Shown here piece after piece: positions 45,027 through 53,256 of a stretch of 64,000 nt of DNA (position 1 is its first letter; each line of letters opens with the position of its first letter). This stretch comes from Kitasatospora sp. A2-31 (lineage in GTDB: Bacteria; Actinomycetota; Actinomycetes; Streptomycetales; Streptomycetaceae), in the NCBI RefSeq assembly GCF_022288725.1, contig NZ_JAKNTA010000017.1:1-64000 (forward strand), written 5' to 3'. Below the pieces are notes generated by a model that was given only the letters and a program-made list of their open reading frames with translations, made no database searches and was not told the origin of the DNA. The translations under genes and the position numbers were made by a program.

Positions 45027-45324
45027 GGGCGAGGGACTCCCTTGTGATCGTCGACGGGTCGGTCGCCTGTCAGGATGCCGGAGCGCGCGGCCGCGTGGGG
45101 AGTGTGAGGTATCGCACCTTTCGGTGGCGTACGGACCGCCGCCGCGCCGGGGCTTATGCAGGGAAATACCCCGCTTGGGGTGGATCCGGCCCTGGTTGCA
45201 CCGAGAGTGATGTTGGTCATCAGGCCGTGGCATGCGGGATAATGGCTTCCGATCAATGCGTTCGATACCGGCGGTGGACGGACTGCCGGTGCGTAGCTGA
45301 GCGGTTGCAGGAAGGGGAACGAGC
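45027..45324. promoter_or_regulatory. Divergent region between crotonase and DUF3117 genes
   Basis: A 298-nt gap with no ORF. On the plus strand TTGGTC (45213-45218) and GATAAT (45238-45243) lie 19 nt apart, a plausible vegetative promoter for the DUF3117 gene with a leader of about 75 nt. GAAGGGG precedes its ATG. Confidence 0.4.
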
Positions 45325-45492
45325 ATGGCGGCCATGAAGCCGCGGACGGGTGACGGCCCGCTCGAAGTCACCAAAGAGGGGCGGGGCATCATCATGCGCG
45401 TTCCGCTCGAAGGCGGCGGACGCCTCGTGGTGGAGCTCACGCCTGACGAGGCCGACGCCCTCGGCGAGGCCCTGAAGAAGGCCTGCGGCTGA
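45325..45492 (+). CDS. DUF3117 family small protein
   Basis: A 55-residue protein (MAAMKPRTGDGPLEVTKEGR at the start, ending LGEALKKACG) of the strongly conserved actinobacterial DUF3117 family, equivalent to mycobacterial Rv1211. It has a beta-rich centre (IIMRVPLEGGGRLVVELTPDEA) and one Cys. GAAGGGG lies 8 nt before the ATG. The function is unknown. Confidence 0.9.
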   Translation: MAAMKPRTGDGPLEVTKEGRGIIMRVPLEGGGRLVVELTPDEADALGEALKKACG

Positions 45493-45533
45493 CCGCAGCG
45501 GGTGCTCGCCGTCTCCTGGAGATGTGCTGCCGG

Positions 45534-45563
45534 GCCCGGGTACGACGATTCGTCGGCCCGGGC
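45534..45563. terminator. Two-tier hairpin between DUF3117 and methyltransferase genes
   Basis: GCCCGGG (45534-45540) pairs with CCCGGGC (45557-45563), and inside it CGACGA (45543-45548) pairs with TCGTCG (45550-45555). It lies between convergent genes and can serve both. The remaining 100 nt to 45669 are Pro/Gly-codon-like GC-rich DNA with no supported gene. Confidence 0.75.
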
Positions 45564-45669
45564 TCTGTGGTTCCCGGGCCCCGACCCGTGCCCCCGGCCC
45601 CCGGGCGTCCCGCCTCCCGGCCGCCCGGCACCCGCCGGCGGCGGCCCGGTACGGCGCGTGGGGGACCGG

Positions 45670-46242
45670 TCAGCGCTTGACCGCGCAGAGCAGCCCGTCC
45701 GAGACCGGTAGCAGCGCCGGCAGCAGCGCCTCGCTCTCCCGGACGTCCCGGACCAGGTCGCGCACCGCGTGGGTCTGCGGGTCCTGGAGTTCGGGCTCGG
45801 CCAGCCGGCCCTCCTGGAAGACCCCTTCGAAGCAGACCATCCCGCCCGGCCGCAGCAGTCGCAGCGACTCCGCCAGGTACTCCCGGGACTCCGCCGGATC
45901 GCCGTCGCAGAACACCAGGTCGTACTGGCCGTCCGCGAGCCGGGGCAGCACCTCCAGTGCCCGGCCCGGTATGAACCGGGACCGGTTGGCCGCGAACCCG
46001 GCGGCCTGGTACGCCTCCCGCGCCAGCTGCTGGCGCACCGGCTCGGAGTCCACGGTGGTGAGCACGCCGTCCGGCCGCATCCCGCGCAGCAGGTAGACGC
46101 CGGAGACGCCCGTACCGGTTCCGATCTCGGCGACCGCCTTGGCGTCCAGCGCCGCCGCGAGCAGCCGCAGGCAGGCGCCGCCGCTCGGACCGATCGCCCT
46201 GATGCCGGTCCGCGCGGACTGCGCCCGGGCGTAGGTCAGCAC
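45670..46242 (-). CDS. SAM-dependent O-methyltransferase (COMT family)
   Basis: At least 190 residues. Motif I VAEIGTGTGVSGVYLLRG, TTVDSEP and DLVFCDGDPAESREYL mark the class I methyltransferase of the catechol-O-methyltransferase-like family (mycobacterial Rv1220c counterpart). The GTG at 46242 has an excellent GGGGAGG 5 nt upstream. However, the frame stays open upstream, and the next 20 residues (SEFGPARAALADTYVGEDA) look like the helix that begins related proteins. No ATG/GTG/TTG occurs there, so the start remains open. It is divergent from the sigma-factor gene. Confidence 0.82.
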   Translation of the reverse strand: MLTYARAQSARTGIRAIGPSGGACLRLLAAALDAKAVAEIGTGTGVSGVYLLRGMRPDGVLTTVDSEPVRQQLAREAYQAAGFAANRSRFIPGRALEVLPRLADGQYDLVFCDGDPAESREYLAESLRLLRPGGMVCFEGVFQEGRLAEPELQDPQTHAVRDLVRDVRESEALLPALLPVSDGLLCAVKR

Positions 46243-46395
46243 CGCGTCCTCCCCGACGTAGGTGTCGGCGAGGGCCGCGCGTGCGGGCCCGAACTCGCTG
46301 ATGGCTGCCTCTTTCGGAGCCCCGGGTGGCGGCCCGGCGCGGAGCGTGGTCGATGCGGATGTCGATATTTCCTGCCACAGATTACTGGCCGCCCG

Positions 46396-46421
46396 GGAAC
46401 CGCGTACGGCGGCGGGCCGTT
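46396..46421 (+). promoter_or_regulatory. ECF-type promoter GGAACC-N16-CGTT upstream of the sigma gene
   Basis: GGAACC at 46396-46401 and CGTT at 46418-46421 are separated by exactly 16 nt. This matches the GGAAC...CGTT pattern recognised by actinobacterial SigE/SigH-type ECF sigma factors. It lies about 100 nt upstream of the ECF sigma start, consistent with autoregulation. Confidence 0.65.
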
Positions 46422-46519
46422 GCTGGAGAAGGGACCCGGTGAAGGCGACGCCTCCCGGGCCGGCCCCCGGGGCTTGACAACCGGGGCACTTTTATCCGGG
46501 CTTGACGGGTGAGGTGGAT

Positions 46520-47374
46520 ATGGTGGTGGCCCTGCTGGGCAGAAGAGCCGACCGAGGAGGTGTGGCCGAGGGCGACGTCCCCGTGCGGCGGCATCTCCGC
46601 GGCACCGCGTCGGCCCGTACGCCGAAGCCCGTGATGAACCAGCCTGCGCACTCCCCCCTGGACCTGCCGGCCGCCGAGACGCCGGCCGCCGGTACCGCCG
46701 AGGCCCCCGCCGCTCTCGCGAGCTTCGCCGAGGGCCCCGACGCGCAGACCTGGACTCCGCCCACCTGGGAGGAGATCGTCGAGGCTCACAGCGCCCGTGT
46801 CTACCGCCTGGCCTACCGCCTGACGGGCAACCAGCACGACGCCGAGGACCTCACCCAGGAGGTCTTCGTCCGGGTGTTCCGGTCGCTGTCGACGTACACC
46901 CCCGGCACGTTCGAGGGCTGGCTGCACCGGATCACCACCAACCTCTTCCTGGACATGGTCCGCCGGCGCCAGCGGATCCGCTTCGACGCGCTCGGCGAGG
47001 ACGCGGCCGAGCGCCTGGCCAGCCGCGAGCCCAGCCCGGCCCAGCACTTCAGCGACACCCACTTCGACGCCGACGTCCAGCAGGCGCTGGACACCCTCGC
47101 CCCCGAGTTCCGGGCCGCCGTGGTGCTCTGCGACATCGAGGGCCTCTCCTACGAGGAGATCGCCGCCACGCTCGGCGTCAAGCTCGGTACCGTCCGCAGC
47201 CGGATCCACCGCGGCCGTTCGCACCTGCGCGCCGCGCTCAAGCACCGCGCGCCCGGCGCGGCCCCCGGCCGCGAGCGCCGGGGCGGCTCCGCCGAGCCCG
47301 AGCCGGTGCCGGTCGGCGCCGTGGTCGGGGAGGCCCCGGGCTCCCCGGGCGGGCGCGGACGGAGGCGATCGTGA
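46520..47374 (+). CDS. ECF RNA polymerase sigma factor (mycobacterial SigE-like)
   Basis: A 284-residue sigma-70 family factor. Region 2 is at about residues 90-160 (HSARVYRLAYRLTGNQHDAEDLTQEVFVRVFRSL, WLHRITTNLFLDMVRRRQR). Region 4 is at about 195-250 (ALDTLAPEFRAAVVLCDIEGLSYEEIAATLGVKLGTVRSRIHRGR). The 85-residue Ala/Pro-rich N-terminal extension and the charged C-terminal tail are longer than in most ECFs. The start is ATG 46520 with GAGG 5 nt before it; the following GTG codons are alternatives. Its stop overlaps the anti-sigma gene (GTGA). It probably governs an envelope or oxidative stress regulon (inference from the family). Confidence 0.92.
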   Translation: MVVALLGRRADRGGVAEGDVPVRRHLRGTASARTPKPVMNQPAHSPLDLPAAETPAAGTAEAPAALASFAEGPDAQTWTPPTWEEIVEAHSARVYRLAYRLTGNQHDAEDLTQEVFVRVFRSLSTYTPGTFEGWLHRITTNLFLDMVRRRQRIRFDALGEDAAERLASREPSPAQHFSDTHFDADVQQALDTLAPEFRAAVVLCDIEGLSYEEIAATLGVKLGTVRSRIHRGRSHLRAALKHRAPGAAPGRERRGGSAEPEPVPVGAVVGEAPGSPGGRGRRRS

Positions 47375-48435
47375 GCGGAACCGGCCGATCGGGGCCGGGC
47401 GGGCCGGAGTCGAGCGGCCGGTCCGCCACCCGCCGCAGCGGCTGGGCCCAGCTGGGCCGCCGCCACCAGGAGGGCCCCGAGACGCCCGTGCCGCCCGCCG
47501 GCGCGCTGCCGGGCGCGCCCGCGCTGCGCGCGGTCGCCGTACGCCCGGCCGAGCCGGCCGAGGAGCACCACCTGGGTGAGCGGCTCTCCGCCTTCGTCGA
47601 CGGCGAGCTCGGCCACGACTCGCGCGACCGCGTCCAGGCGCACCTGGCCACCTGTCCGCAGTGCCTCGCCGAGGCCGACGAGGGCCGCGCCGTCAAGCAC
47701 CTGTTGACCCGGACCGACACGCCCGGCCCGTCCTCGGCGCTGATGGCCCGGCTGATGGCCGTCGGCGCCCTGGAGGAGGACGACCGGCCGGGGGCTGCCG
47801 AGCGGCCCCGCCGGGACGACGACGACCTGCCCGGGGGCGGCCTCCCGGCCGCCTGGGGCTCCCCCCGGCCGGAGGCCGGCGGCGGCACGCTCGGCGGCAG
47901 CCGGCTGAACGGCGGCTCCTTCGGTCGCGGCGCCGGCGCCTCCTTCGGCGGCGGTGCGCTCGGCGCCGACGCGCCGGTGCCGGGGGTCGACCCGCGTGCC
48001 TTCGGGCGCGGCGGGTCCGTGCTGCGTCCGCTGATGGGGCGGCGCGCCGCCCGCCCCGAGCAGCCGGTCCGCCCGGAGCAGTCGGTGCGGCCCCAGGCCG
48101 CGGCGGCCTCCACCGGTCCGGCGGTGCTGCGGCCGGCGCCGCCGCGCGGCCGCCGGCTCGTCTTCGCCGCCGCCGGGGCCTTCTCGGTGGCCGCGGTGAC
48201 GCTCGGCGGGGTGGGCGGCCTCACCACGCAGAGCGAGGACCAGCACGGCACCTCGGTGAGCCCGGTCGGCGACACCGGCCGCAGCGGCGGCGGCCCGGTC
48301 CCGATGACCGCGAAGGTCCCGGTGGACCTCTCGGTCCGCCCGGTGTCGGCCAACCGCGAGGCGACCCCGCCGTACGCGTTGCCGGACCGCACCCCCAGCT
48401 CCGGCCTCGCCGGGCTGCACCACGAGAACCGGTAG
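47371..48435 (+). CDS. Zinc-type membrane anti-sigma factor (RseA-like)
   Basis: 354 residues. The N-terminal ZAS domain (LGERLSAFVDGELGHDSRDRVQAHLATCPQC) has the HX3CX2C zinc motif at His91, Cys95 and Cys98, which binds and inactivates the sigma factor encoded just upstream. A long Gly/Pro-rich disordered linker (about residues 120-260) leads to one membrane segment (RRLVFAAAGAFSVAAVTLGGVGGL) and a short outside tail. The GTG at 47371 overlaps the sigma stop (GTGA). Confidence 0.9.
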   Translation: MSGTGRSGPGGPESSGRSATRRSGWAQLGRRHQEGPETPVPPAGALPGAPALRAVAVRPAEPAEEHHLGERLSAFVDGELGHDSRDRVQAHLATCPQCLAEADEGRAVKHLLTRTDTPGPSSALMARLMAVGALEEDDRPGAAERPRRDDDDLPGGGLPAAWGSPRPEAGGGTLGGSRLNGGSFGRGAGASFGGGALGADAPVPGVDPRAFGRGGSVLRPLMGRRAARPEQPVRPEQSVRPQAAAASTGPAVLRPAPPRGRRLVFAAAGAFSVAAVTLGGVGGLTTQSEDQHGTSVSPVGDTGRSGGGPVPMTAKVPVDLSVRPVSANREATPPYALPDRTPSSGLAGLHHENR

Positions 48436-48564
48436 CCACTCGGGCCTTCCAGGGGGCGGCCATCGGCGGGTCTTCACCACGGCTTCATCACAGTGTGGGC
48501 CGCGGACCCGTCGGTGGCCATTACGCTGGTAGGAACTGTTGCCCGACGAGCTTAGGGAGCTTAG

Positions 48565-49014
48565 TTGTTCAGCGACGTAGGCTCACTGGAGATCCTGACC
48601 CTGGTCATCATGGCCATCGTGATCTTCGGTCCGGACAAGCTGCCGAAGCTGATCCAGGACACCATGGGCTTCATCCGGAAGATCCGGTCCTTCGCCGACA
48701 ACGCGAAGGAGGACATCCGCAGCGAGCTGGGCCCCGAGTTCAAGGACTTCGAGTTCGAGGACCTCCACCCCAAGACCTTCGTCCGCAAGCAGCTCATGGG
48801 CGGCAACGAGGACCCGCTGGGCCTCAAGGAGATGCGCGAGGGCCTGGACATCCGCTCGGTGCTGGACGACAAGCCGGCCCCGGCGGTGAACGGCCACGGC
48901 CGCGCCGGCACGGTCAGCATGGACAAGTCCACCGTCCCCGCCCCGGCGGCGGCCGGCGCCGGTGCCCCGCTCGGCCCGGGTGAGCGCCCCCCGTTCGATC
49001 CCGACGCGACGTAG
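48565..49014 (+). CDS. tatB: Twin-arginine translocase subunit TatB
   Basis: 149 residues. An N-terminal membrane helix with the TatA/B hinge (FSDVGSLEILTLVIMAIVIFGPDKLPKLI) is followed by an amphipathic helix and a Pro/Ala-rich tail. The long helix with KEDIRSELGPEFKDFEFEDLHP is TatB-like rather than TatA-like. The start is a TTG at 48565 with AGGGAG 6 nt upstream; no ATG/GTG fits the conserved N-terminus. tatA and tatC are not in the window. Confidence 0.92.
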   Translation: MFSDVGSLEILTLVIMAIVIFGPDKLPKLIQDTMGFIRKIRSFADNAKEDIRSELGPEFKDFEFEDLHPKTFVRKQLMGGNEDPLGLKEMREGLDIRSVLDDKPAPAVNGHGRAGTVSMDKSTVPAPAAAGAGAPLGPGERPPFDPDAT

Positions 49015-49026
49015 TCCGCGGCGACA

Positions 49027-49066
49027 CCACCGCCCCGCTCGGCCGCACGGCTGAGCGGGGCGGTGG
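49027..49066 (+). terminator. Hairpin terminator after tatB
   Basis: A perfect 14-bp stem (49027-49040 with 49053-49066) around a 12-nt loop, 12 nt after the stop. Confidence 0.82.
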
Positions 49067-49213
49067 CGTGTGCGCCGCTATTGTGCTGATTGTTCCCGCT
49101 GTGCCGTCAGTCACTTCCGGCCCGTTCCGGACCGAAGACGCCGCCGGGAACGCCGCGGTAGGCCACCATGGGAGCTCGCCGCGGCAGGATACGTGCGTTG
49201 AGGAGGCCCGGGG

Positions 49214-49888
49214 ATGGACGCGACGAGTCATGCGGTGGGGACGGCGACGGCCGGTGGCCGGGTGGTCGGCGGCCAGGCCGGTCCGGCGGACCCGCTGGTG
49301 CCCTACCTGACCGCGGACTTCCCCTGGTACGGCCTCGACGACGGCTGGACCGGCCGCCGCTACCTGATGCAGGCCGGCGCCGGCGGCCCGCGGGCCGGGG
49401 CGCCCGGCAGCGTCGACTACGGCACGCTGGGCCACGGCGAGGAGCCGGCCAGACAGTACGAGCCGCGCGACACGCGGAAGTTCGCCGTGGTCGTCACGGT
49501 CGCCCGCCGGGACAGCCGCCGCAGCGCCGACAACACCGGCACCCTCGAGGCGACCTCCGCCTCCTCCGCGGCCTGGCTGGCCGGCTCCGGCCTGCTCGCC
49601 GCGACCTGGCCGGGCCAGCTGGACCGCGCGCTGCGCCAGGACTGGCTGGACCAGCAGAGCTCCCTCGCCTGGGACCTCGCCGACGACCTGGCCGGCCCCG
49701 GCTGGTCCACCCTCAGCCTGCCGGTGAACGGGCTGCCGCAGCCCTTCCGCTACCGCGAGTCCGAGTACGGCTGGGTGCTCGCCGGCGAGGCCCCGGGCGT
49801 CCTGCTCGGCGCCTTCGGCCGCGGCGTCAGCGCCTACGGCACCGGCTTCGCCACCGTCCCCGACCTCACCGTCTACACCCGCCCGTAG
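49214..49888 (+). CDS. Conserved hypothetical protein
   Basis: A 224-residue soluble protein with strong codon bias. GAGGAGG lies 9 nt before the ATG. Distinct aromatic-rich segments (YLTADFPWYGLDDGWTGRRYLM; GWSTLSLPVNGLPQPFRYRESEYGWVLAG) suggest a beta-rich fold. No signal peptide or known domain was recognised. It stands alone between tatB and mrp and converges on mrp across a shared hairpin. The function is unknown. Confidence 0.8.
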   Translation: MDATSHAVGTATAGGRVVGGQAGPADPLVPYLTADFPWYGLDDGWTGRRYLMQAGAGGPRAGAPGSVDYGTLGHGEEPARQYEPRDTRKFAVVVTVARRDSRRSADNTGTLEATSASSAAWLAGSGLLAATWPGQLDRALRQDWLDQQSSLAWDLADDLAGPGWSTLSLPVNGLPQPFRYRESEYGWVLAGEAPGVLLGAFGRGVSAYGTGFATVPDLTVYTRP

Positions 49889-49945
49889 GGCGTGTCCGAC
49901 CGTCCCCGTCGGCCGCATGGACCGGCCGGGCCGCCCCCGGACAGC

Positions 49946-49984
49946 CGGAAGGGGCCGGACGCCGAACGCGTCCGGCCCCTTCCG
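49946..49984. terminator. Bidirectional hairpin between the hypothetical gene and mrp
   Basis: A perfect 17-bp stem (49946-49962 with 49968-49984) around CGAAC, about 60 nt after the plus-strand stop and 7 nt beyond the mrp stop. Confidence 0.86.
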
Positions 49985-49990
49985 CCGTCC

Positions 49991-51151
49991 TCAGAACTTG
50001 TTCTTCGGAGTGAGCCCCAGGGAGAGGCCGGAGAGGCCGCGCTGGCGGCCGCCGAGCTTGCCGGCGACGGCGCGCAGGGCGGCGCCGGCCGGGGAGTCGG
50101 GGGCGGCGAGCACGACCGGGCGGCCGTCGTCGCCGCCCTCGCGCAGCCGGACGTCGATCGGGATCGAGCCGAGCACCGGCACGGTGGCGCCGACGGTCCG
50201 GGTGAGCGCGTCCGCGACGGTCTGGCCGCCGCCGGTGCCGAACACGTCGATCATCTCGTCGCAGTGCGGGCACGGCATGCCGGACATGTTCTCGATCACG
50301 CCGACGATCTTCTGGTGGGTCTGCACCGCGATGGTGCCGGCCCGCTCGGCGACCTCGGCGGCGGCCATCTGCGGGGTGGTGACGATCAGGATCTCCGCGT
50401 TCGGGACCAGCTGGGCCACCGAGATCGCGATGTCGCCGGTGCCGGGCGGCAGGTCCAGCAGCAGGACGTCCAGGTCCCCCCACCAGACGTCGGCCAGGAA
50501 CTGCTGCAGCGCGCGGTGCAGCATCGGGCCGCGCCAGACCACCGGGGCGTTGCCCGGGGTGAACATGCCGATCGAGATGACCTTCACGCCGTTCGCCTGC
50601 GGCGGCATGATCATGTCCTGGACCTGGGTGGGCCGGCCCTCGACGCCCAGCATCCGCGGCACGCTGTGGCCGTAGATGTCGGCGTCCACCACGGCCACCT
50701 TCAGGCCGTCCGCGGCCATCGCGGCCGCCAGGTTCACCGTCACCGAGGACTTGCCGACGCCGCCCTTGCCGGAGGCGACCGCGTAGACGCGGGTCAGCGT
50801 GCCGGGCTTGGCGAACGGGATCTCCCGCTCGGGGGCGCCGCCGCGCAGCAGCTGGGAGAGCTCCTTGCGCTGCTCGTCGCTCATCACGTCGAGCTCCACC
50901 TCGACCCCGGTCACGCCCGGCACCCGGCCGACCGCCTCGCGGACCCGGGTGACGATGGTGTCGCGCATCGGGCAGCCGGAGACGGTCAGGTAGACCGCGA
51001 CGCGCACCGCGCCGTCCCCGGCGATCTCGACCGATTTCACCATGCCGATCTCGGTGATCGGGCGGTTGATCTCCGGGTCGTTGACGGTCGCCAGCGCCTG
51101 GCGCACGGACTCCTCCGTGACGCCGGCCGCAACCTCTGTCTCGTTGGCCAT
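49991..51151 (-). CDS. mrp: Mrp/NBP35-family iron-sulfur cluster carrier ATPase
   Basis: 386 residues. The N-terminal MIP18/DUF59 domain is at residues 12-95 (VRQALATVNDPEINRPI, VSGCPMRDTI). The P-loop NTPase domain carries the deviant Walker A SGKGGVGKSS (Lys134) and VDADIYGHSVPRMLG. Cys294 and Cys297 (CPHC) are the bridging cluster ligands of the ApbC/Mrp dimer. It carries or inserts Fe-S clusters in the cytosol. It is the first gene of a minus-strand unit with no close partner. Confidence 0.94.
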   Translation of the reverse strand: MANETEVAAGVTEESVRQALATVNDPEINRPITEIGMVKSVEIAGDGAVRVAVYLTVSGCPMRDTIVTRVREAVGRVPGVTGVEVELDVMSDEQRKELSQLLRGGAPEREIPFAKPGTLTRVYAVASGKGGVGKSSVTVNLAAAMAADGLKVAVVDADIYGHSVPRMLGVEGRPTQVQDMIMPPQANGVKVISIGMFTPGNAPVVWRGPMLHRALQQFLADVWWGDLDVLLLDLPPGTGDIAISVAQLVPNAEILIVTTPQMAAAEVAERAGTIAVQTHQKIVGVIENMSGMPCPHCDEMIDVFGTGGGQTVADALTRTVGATVPVLGSIPIDVRLREGGDDGRPVVLAAPDSPAGAALRAVAGKLGGRQRGLSGLSLGLTPKNKF

Positions 51152-51207
51152 GCCTTGATGGTACGGCGCCGGACCGACCGCTTAACCGGTCGGTAGCGTG
51201 CTGCCGG

Positions 51208-51852
51208 TCACAGCACCTCGGAGGACTCCCGGCGGTCGTCGATCTCCTTGAGCAGCGACTGGAGTTCGGAGCGGACGAAGTCCCGGGTGGCGACCTCGCC
51301 GAGGCCCTGCCGCAGTGCGGCCACCTCGCGGGTCAGGTACTCGGTGTCGGCGATGTTCCGGTCGCTGCGGGCGCGGTCCTGCTCCATGTTGACGCGGTCC
51401 CGGTTGTCCTGGCGGTTCTGCGCGAGCAGGATCAGCGGCGCCGCGTACGAGGCCTGCAGCGAGAGCATCAGGGTGAGGAAGATGAACGGGTAGTCGTCGA
51501 AGCGGACGGTGTCCGGCAGCAGAGTGTTCCACCCCACCCAGACGATGACCACCACCGTCATCCAGACGATGAACCGCCCGGTGCCGAGGAAGCGCGCGAT
51601 CCGCTCGGAGAGCTGGCCGAAGGCCTCCGGGTCGTAGGTGGGCAGCGTGATCAGGCCGGGCCGGGTGGTGCGCGGCTGGTCGAGCCGGGACCGCCCGGGG
51701 CCGGCCGAGGGCGCCTCGGAGCGCCGCTCGCGGACGCCCTCGCGCGAGCGCAGCTCGCGCAGCTGCCGCAGCTCCCGGAGTTCGCCGTGCAGGCGCTGGC
51801 GGAGGCTGTCGTCGCGGCGGCCCTTGCGGTCAGCGTCCACCGGCGGTCTCAC
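51208..51852 (-). CDS. DUF1003 membrane protein
   Basis: 214 residues. An Arg/Glu-rich N-terminal region of about 70 residues precedes the DUF1003 core: ARFLGTGRFIVWMTVVVIVWVGWN, FDDYPFIFLTLMLSLQASYAAPLILLAQNRQ and RDRVNMEQDRARS. There are two membrane segments and a C-terminal coiled coil. The annotated GTG at 51852 overlaps the MgtE-like gene by 23 nt; a second in-frame GTG at 51840 gives an 11-nt overlap and a better-spaced Shine-Dalgarno. The function is unknown; the family often lies near Mg2+ transport genes, as here. Confidence 0.88.
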   Translation of the reverse strand: MRPPVDADRKGRRDDSLRQRLHGELRELRQLRELRSREGVRERRSEAPSAGPGRSRLDQPRTTRPGLITLPTYDPEAFGQLSERIARFLGTGRFIVWMTVVVIVWVGWNTLLPDTVRFDDYPFIFLTLMLSLQASYAAPLILLAQNRQDNRDRVNMEQDRARSDRNIADTEYLTREVAALRQGLGEVATRDFVRSELQSLLKEIDDRRESSEVL

Positions 51853-53113
51853 TCTCCTCGGCGGGCCCGTGCAGGGCGGCCTCGCGCCAGTCGTCGGGCA
51901 GCAGGTGGTCGAGCACGTCGTCGACGGTGACCGCGCCGACCAGGTGGTCGGCCTCGTCGACGACGGGGGCGGCGACCATGTTGTAGGACGCCAGGTAGCT
52001 GGTGATCAGCGGCAGCGGGGTGTTCGGCGGCAGCGGGTCGAGGTCGTCGTCGACCAGCGAGCCGACCAGGGTGTACGGCGGCTCCCGCAGCAACCGCTGG
52101 AAGTGCACGGTGCCCAGGTACTTGCCGGTCGGGGTCTCGTTCGGCGGGCGGCAGACGAAGACCTGCGCGGCCAGCGCCGGCTTGTTGTCGGAGATCCGCA
52201 CCCGGGCCAGCGCCTCGGCCACCGTGGCGTCCGGCTCCAACACGATCGGCTCGGTCGTCATCAGACCGCCGGCGGTGTTCTCCTCGTACTTGAGCAGCCG
52301 GCGGACCGGTTCGGCCTCGTCCGGCTCCATCAGCTGGAGCAGCCGCTCGGCCTCGTCGCCGGGCAGCTCGGAGAGCAGGTCGGCGGCGTCGTCCGGGTCC
52401 ATCGCCTCCAGGACGTCGGCGGCCCGCTCGTCCTTCAGCTTGCCGATGATCTCGACCTGGTCGTCCTCGGGCAGCTCCTCCAGGACGTCGGCCAGCCGCT
52501 CGTCGTCCAGCGCGGCGGCGACCTCCGCGCGGCGCTTGGCGGAGAGGTGGTGCATGACGTTGGCGAGGTCGGCGGCGCGCAGCTGGTCGAAGGTGGCGAG
52601 CAGGTTGGCGGCGCCCTGGCCCTCCTCCGGCAGGGCGAAACCGGTGACGTCCCGCCAGTCCAGGGTGAGCGTCTCGCCCCGGCCCTTGCGCAGCCGGCCG
52701 ACCCGGCCGACCTGCACGAAGACCTTGCCGATCTCCCACTCGCGCAGTCGGGTCTGCACCATGGCCACGTCCAGGACGGTGACCTCCTGGCCGGTCTTGC
52801 TCCAGGTGACGGTGCGGTCCAGCAGCTCGCCGAGGACGAGGGTCTCGGAGGGTCGCTGCTCGAACCGGCGCATGTTGATGACGCCGGTGGTGAGCACCTG
52901 GCCGGTCTCCAGGCTGGTGACCCTGGTCATCGGCAGGAAGATCCGGCGCCGGCCGATCACCTCGACCACCAGCCCGAGCACCCGGGGCGGCCGCCCGCCC
53001 AGGCGGAGCGTGACGACGACGTCGCGGACCCGGCCGACCTGGTCGCCGTTGGGGTCGAAAACGGCGATGCCGGAGAGGTGCGAGATGAAGACCCGGCTGC
53101 CTGGCCCTGCCAT
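51830..53113 (-). CDS. CBS-domain MgtE_N protein lacking the MgtE channel
   Basis: 427 residues. A PRC-barrel-like N-terminus (VFISHLSGIAVFDPNGDQVGRVRDVVV) is followed by the MgtE N-domain helical repeats (RLADVLEELPEDDQVEIIGKL, ADVLEAMDPDDAADLLSELP) and a CBS pair (GGLMTTEPIVLEPDATVAEAL; LVGAVTVDDVLDHLLPDDW). The membrane channel of true MgtE is absent, so it cannot carry Mg2+ itself. It may be a Mg2+ or nucleotide sensor (mycobacterial Rv1232c counterpart). It is co-oriented with, and overlaps, the DUF1003 gene. Confidence 0.9.
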   Translation of the reverse strand: MAGPGSRVFISHLSGIAVFDPNGDQVGRVRDVVVTLRLGGRPPRVLGLVVEVIGRRRIFLPMTRVTSLETGQVLTTGVINMRRFEQRPSETLVLGELLDRTVTWSKTGQEVTVLDVAMVQTRLREWEIGKVFVQVGRVGRLRKGRGETLTLDWRDVTGFALPEEGQGAANLLATFDQLRAADLANVMHHLSAKRRAEVAAALDDERLADVLEELPEDDQVEIIGKLKDERAADVLEAMDPDDAADLLSELPGDEAERLLQLMEPDEAEPVRRLLKYEENTAGGLMTTEPIVLEPDATVAEALARVRISDNKPALAAQVFVCRPPNETPTGKYLGTVHFQRLLREPPYTLVGSLVDDDLDPLPPNTPLPLITSYLASYNMVAAPVVDEADHLVGAVTVDDVLDHLLPDDWREAALHGPAEESETAGGR

Positions 53114-53256
53114 GGACTCCCTCGACTCGCTCGACGCACGGGGGCGCGACGCAGCGCCCCGCGGCCAATCTACCCGGGCTCCCCGGGCTCGGCCCGGCGA
53201 GCCACCGGCCCCGCGCGCTCCGCCGGGTGGCGGAGGCCGACGGACGAGAAGCGGGC

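Noticed and set aside
45437..46378. A 313-codon minus-strand frame starting VAGNIDIRIDH over the methyltransferase gene
   Set aside because: It overlaps the recognisable methyltransferase in another frame, soon becomes Arg/Gly/Pro-only, and its end runs into DUF3117.
46474..46496. TTGACA with downstream TTTATC as a vegetative promoter for the sigma gene
   Set aside because: The spacing is only about 11 nt, too short; the ECF-type site at 46396-46421 fits better.
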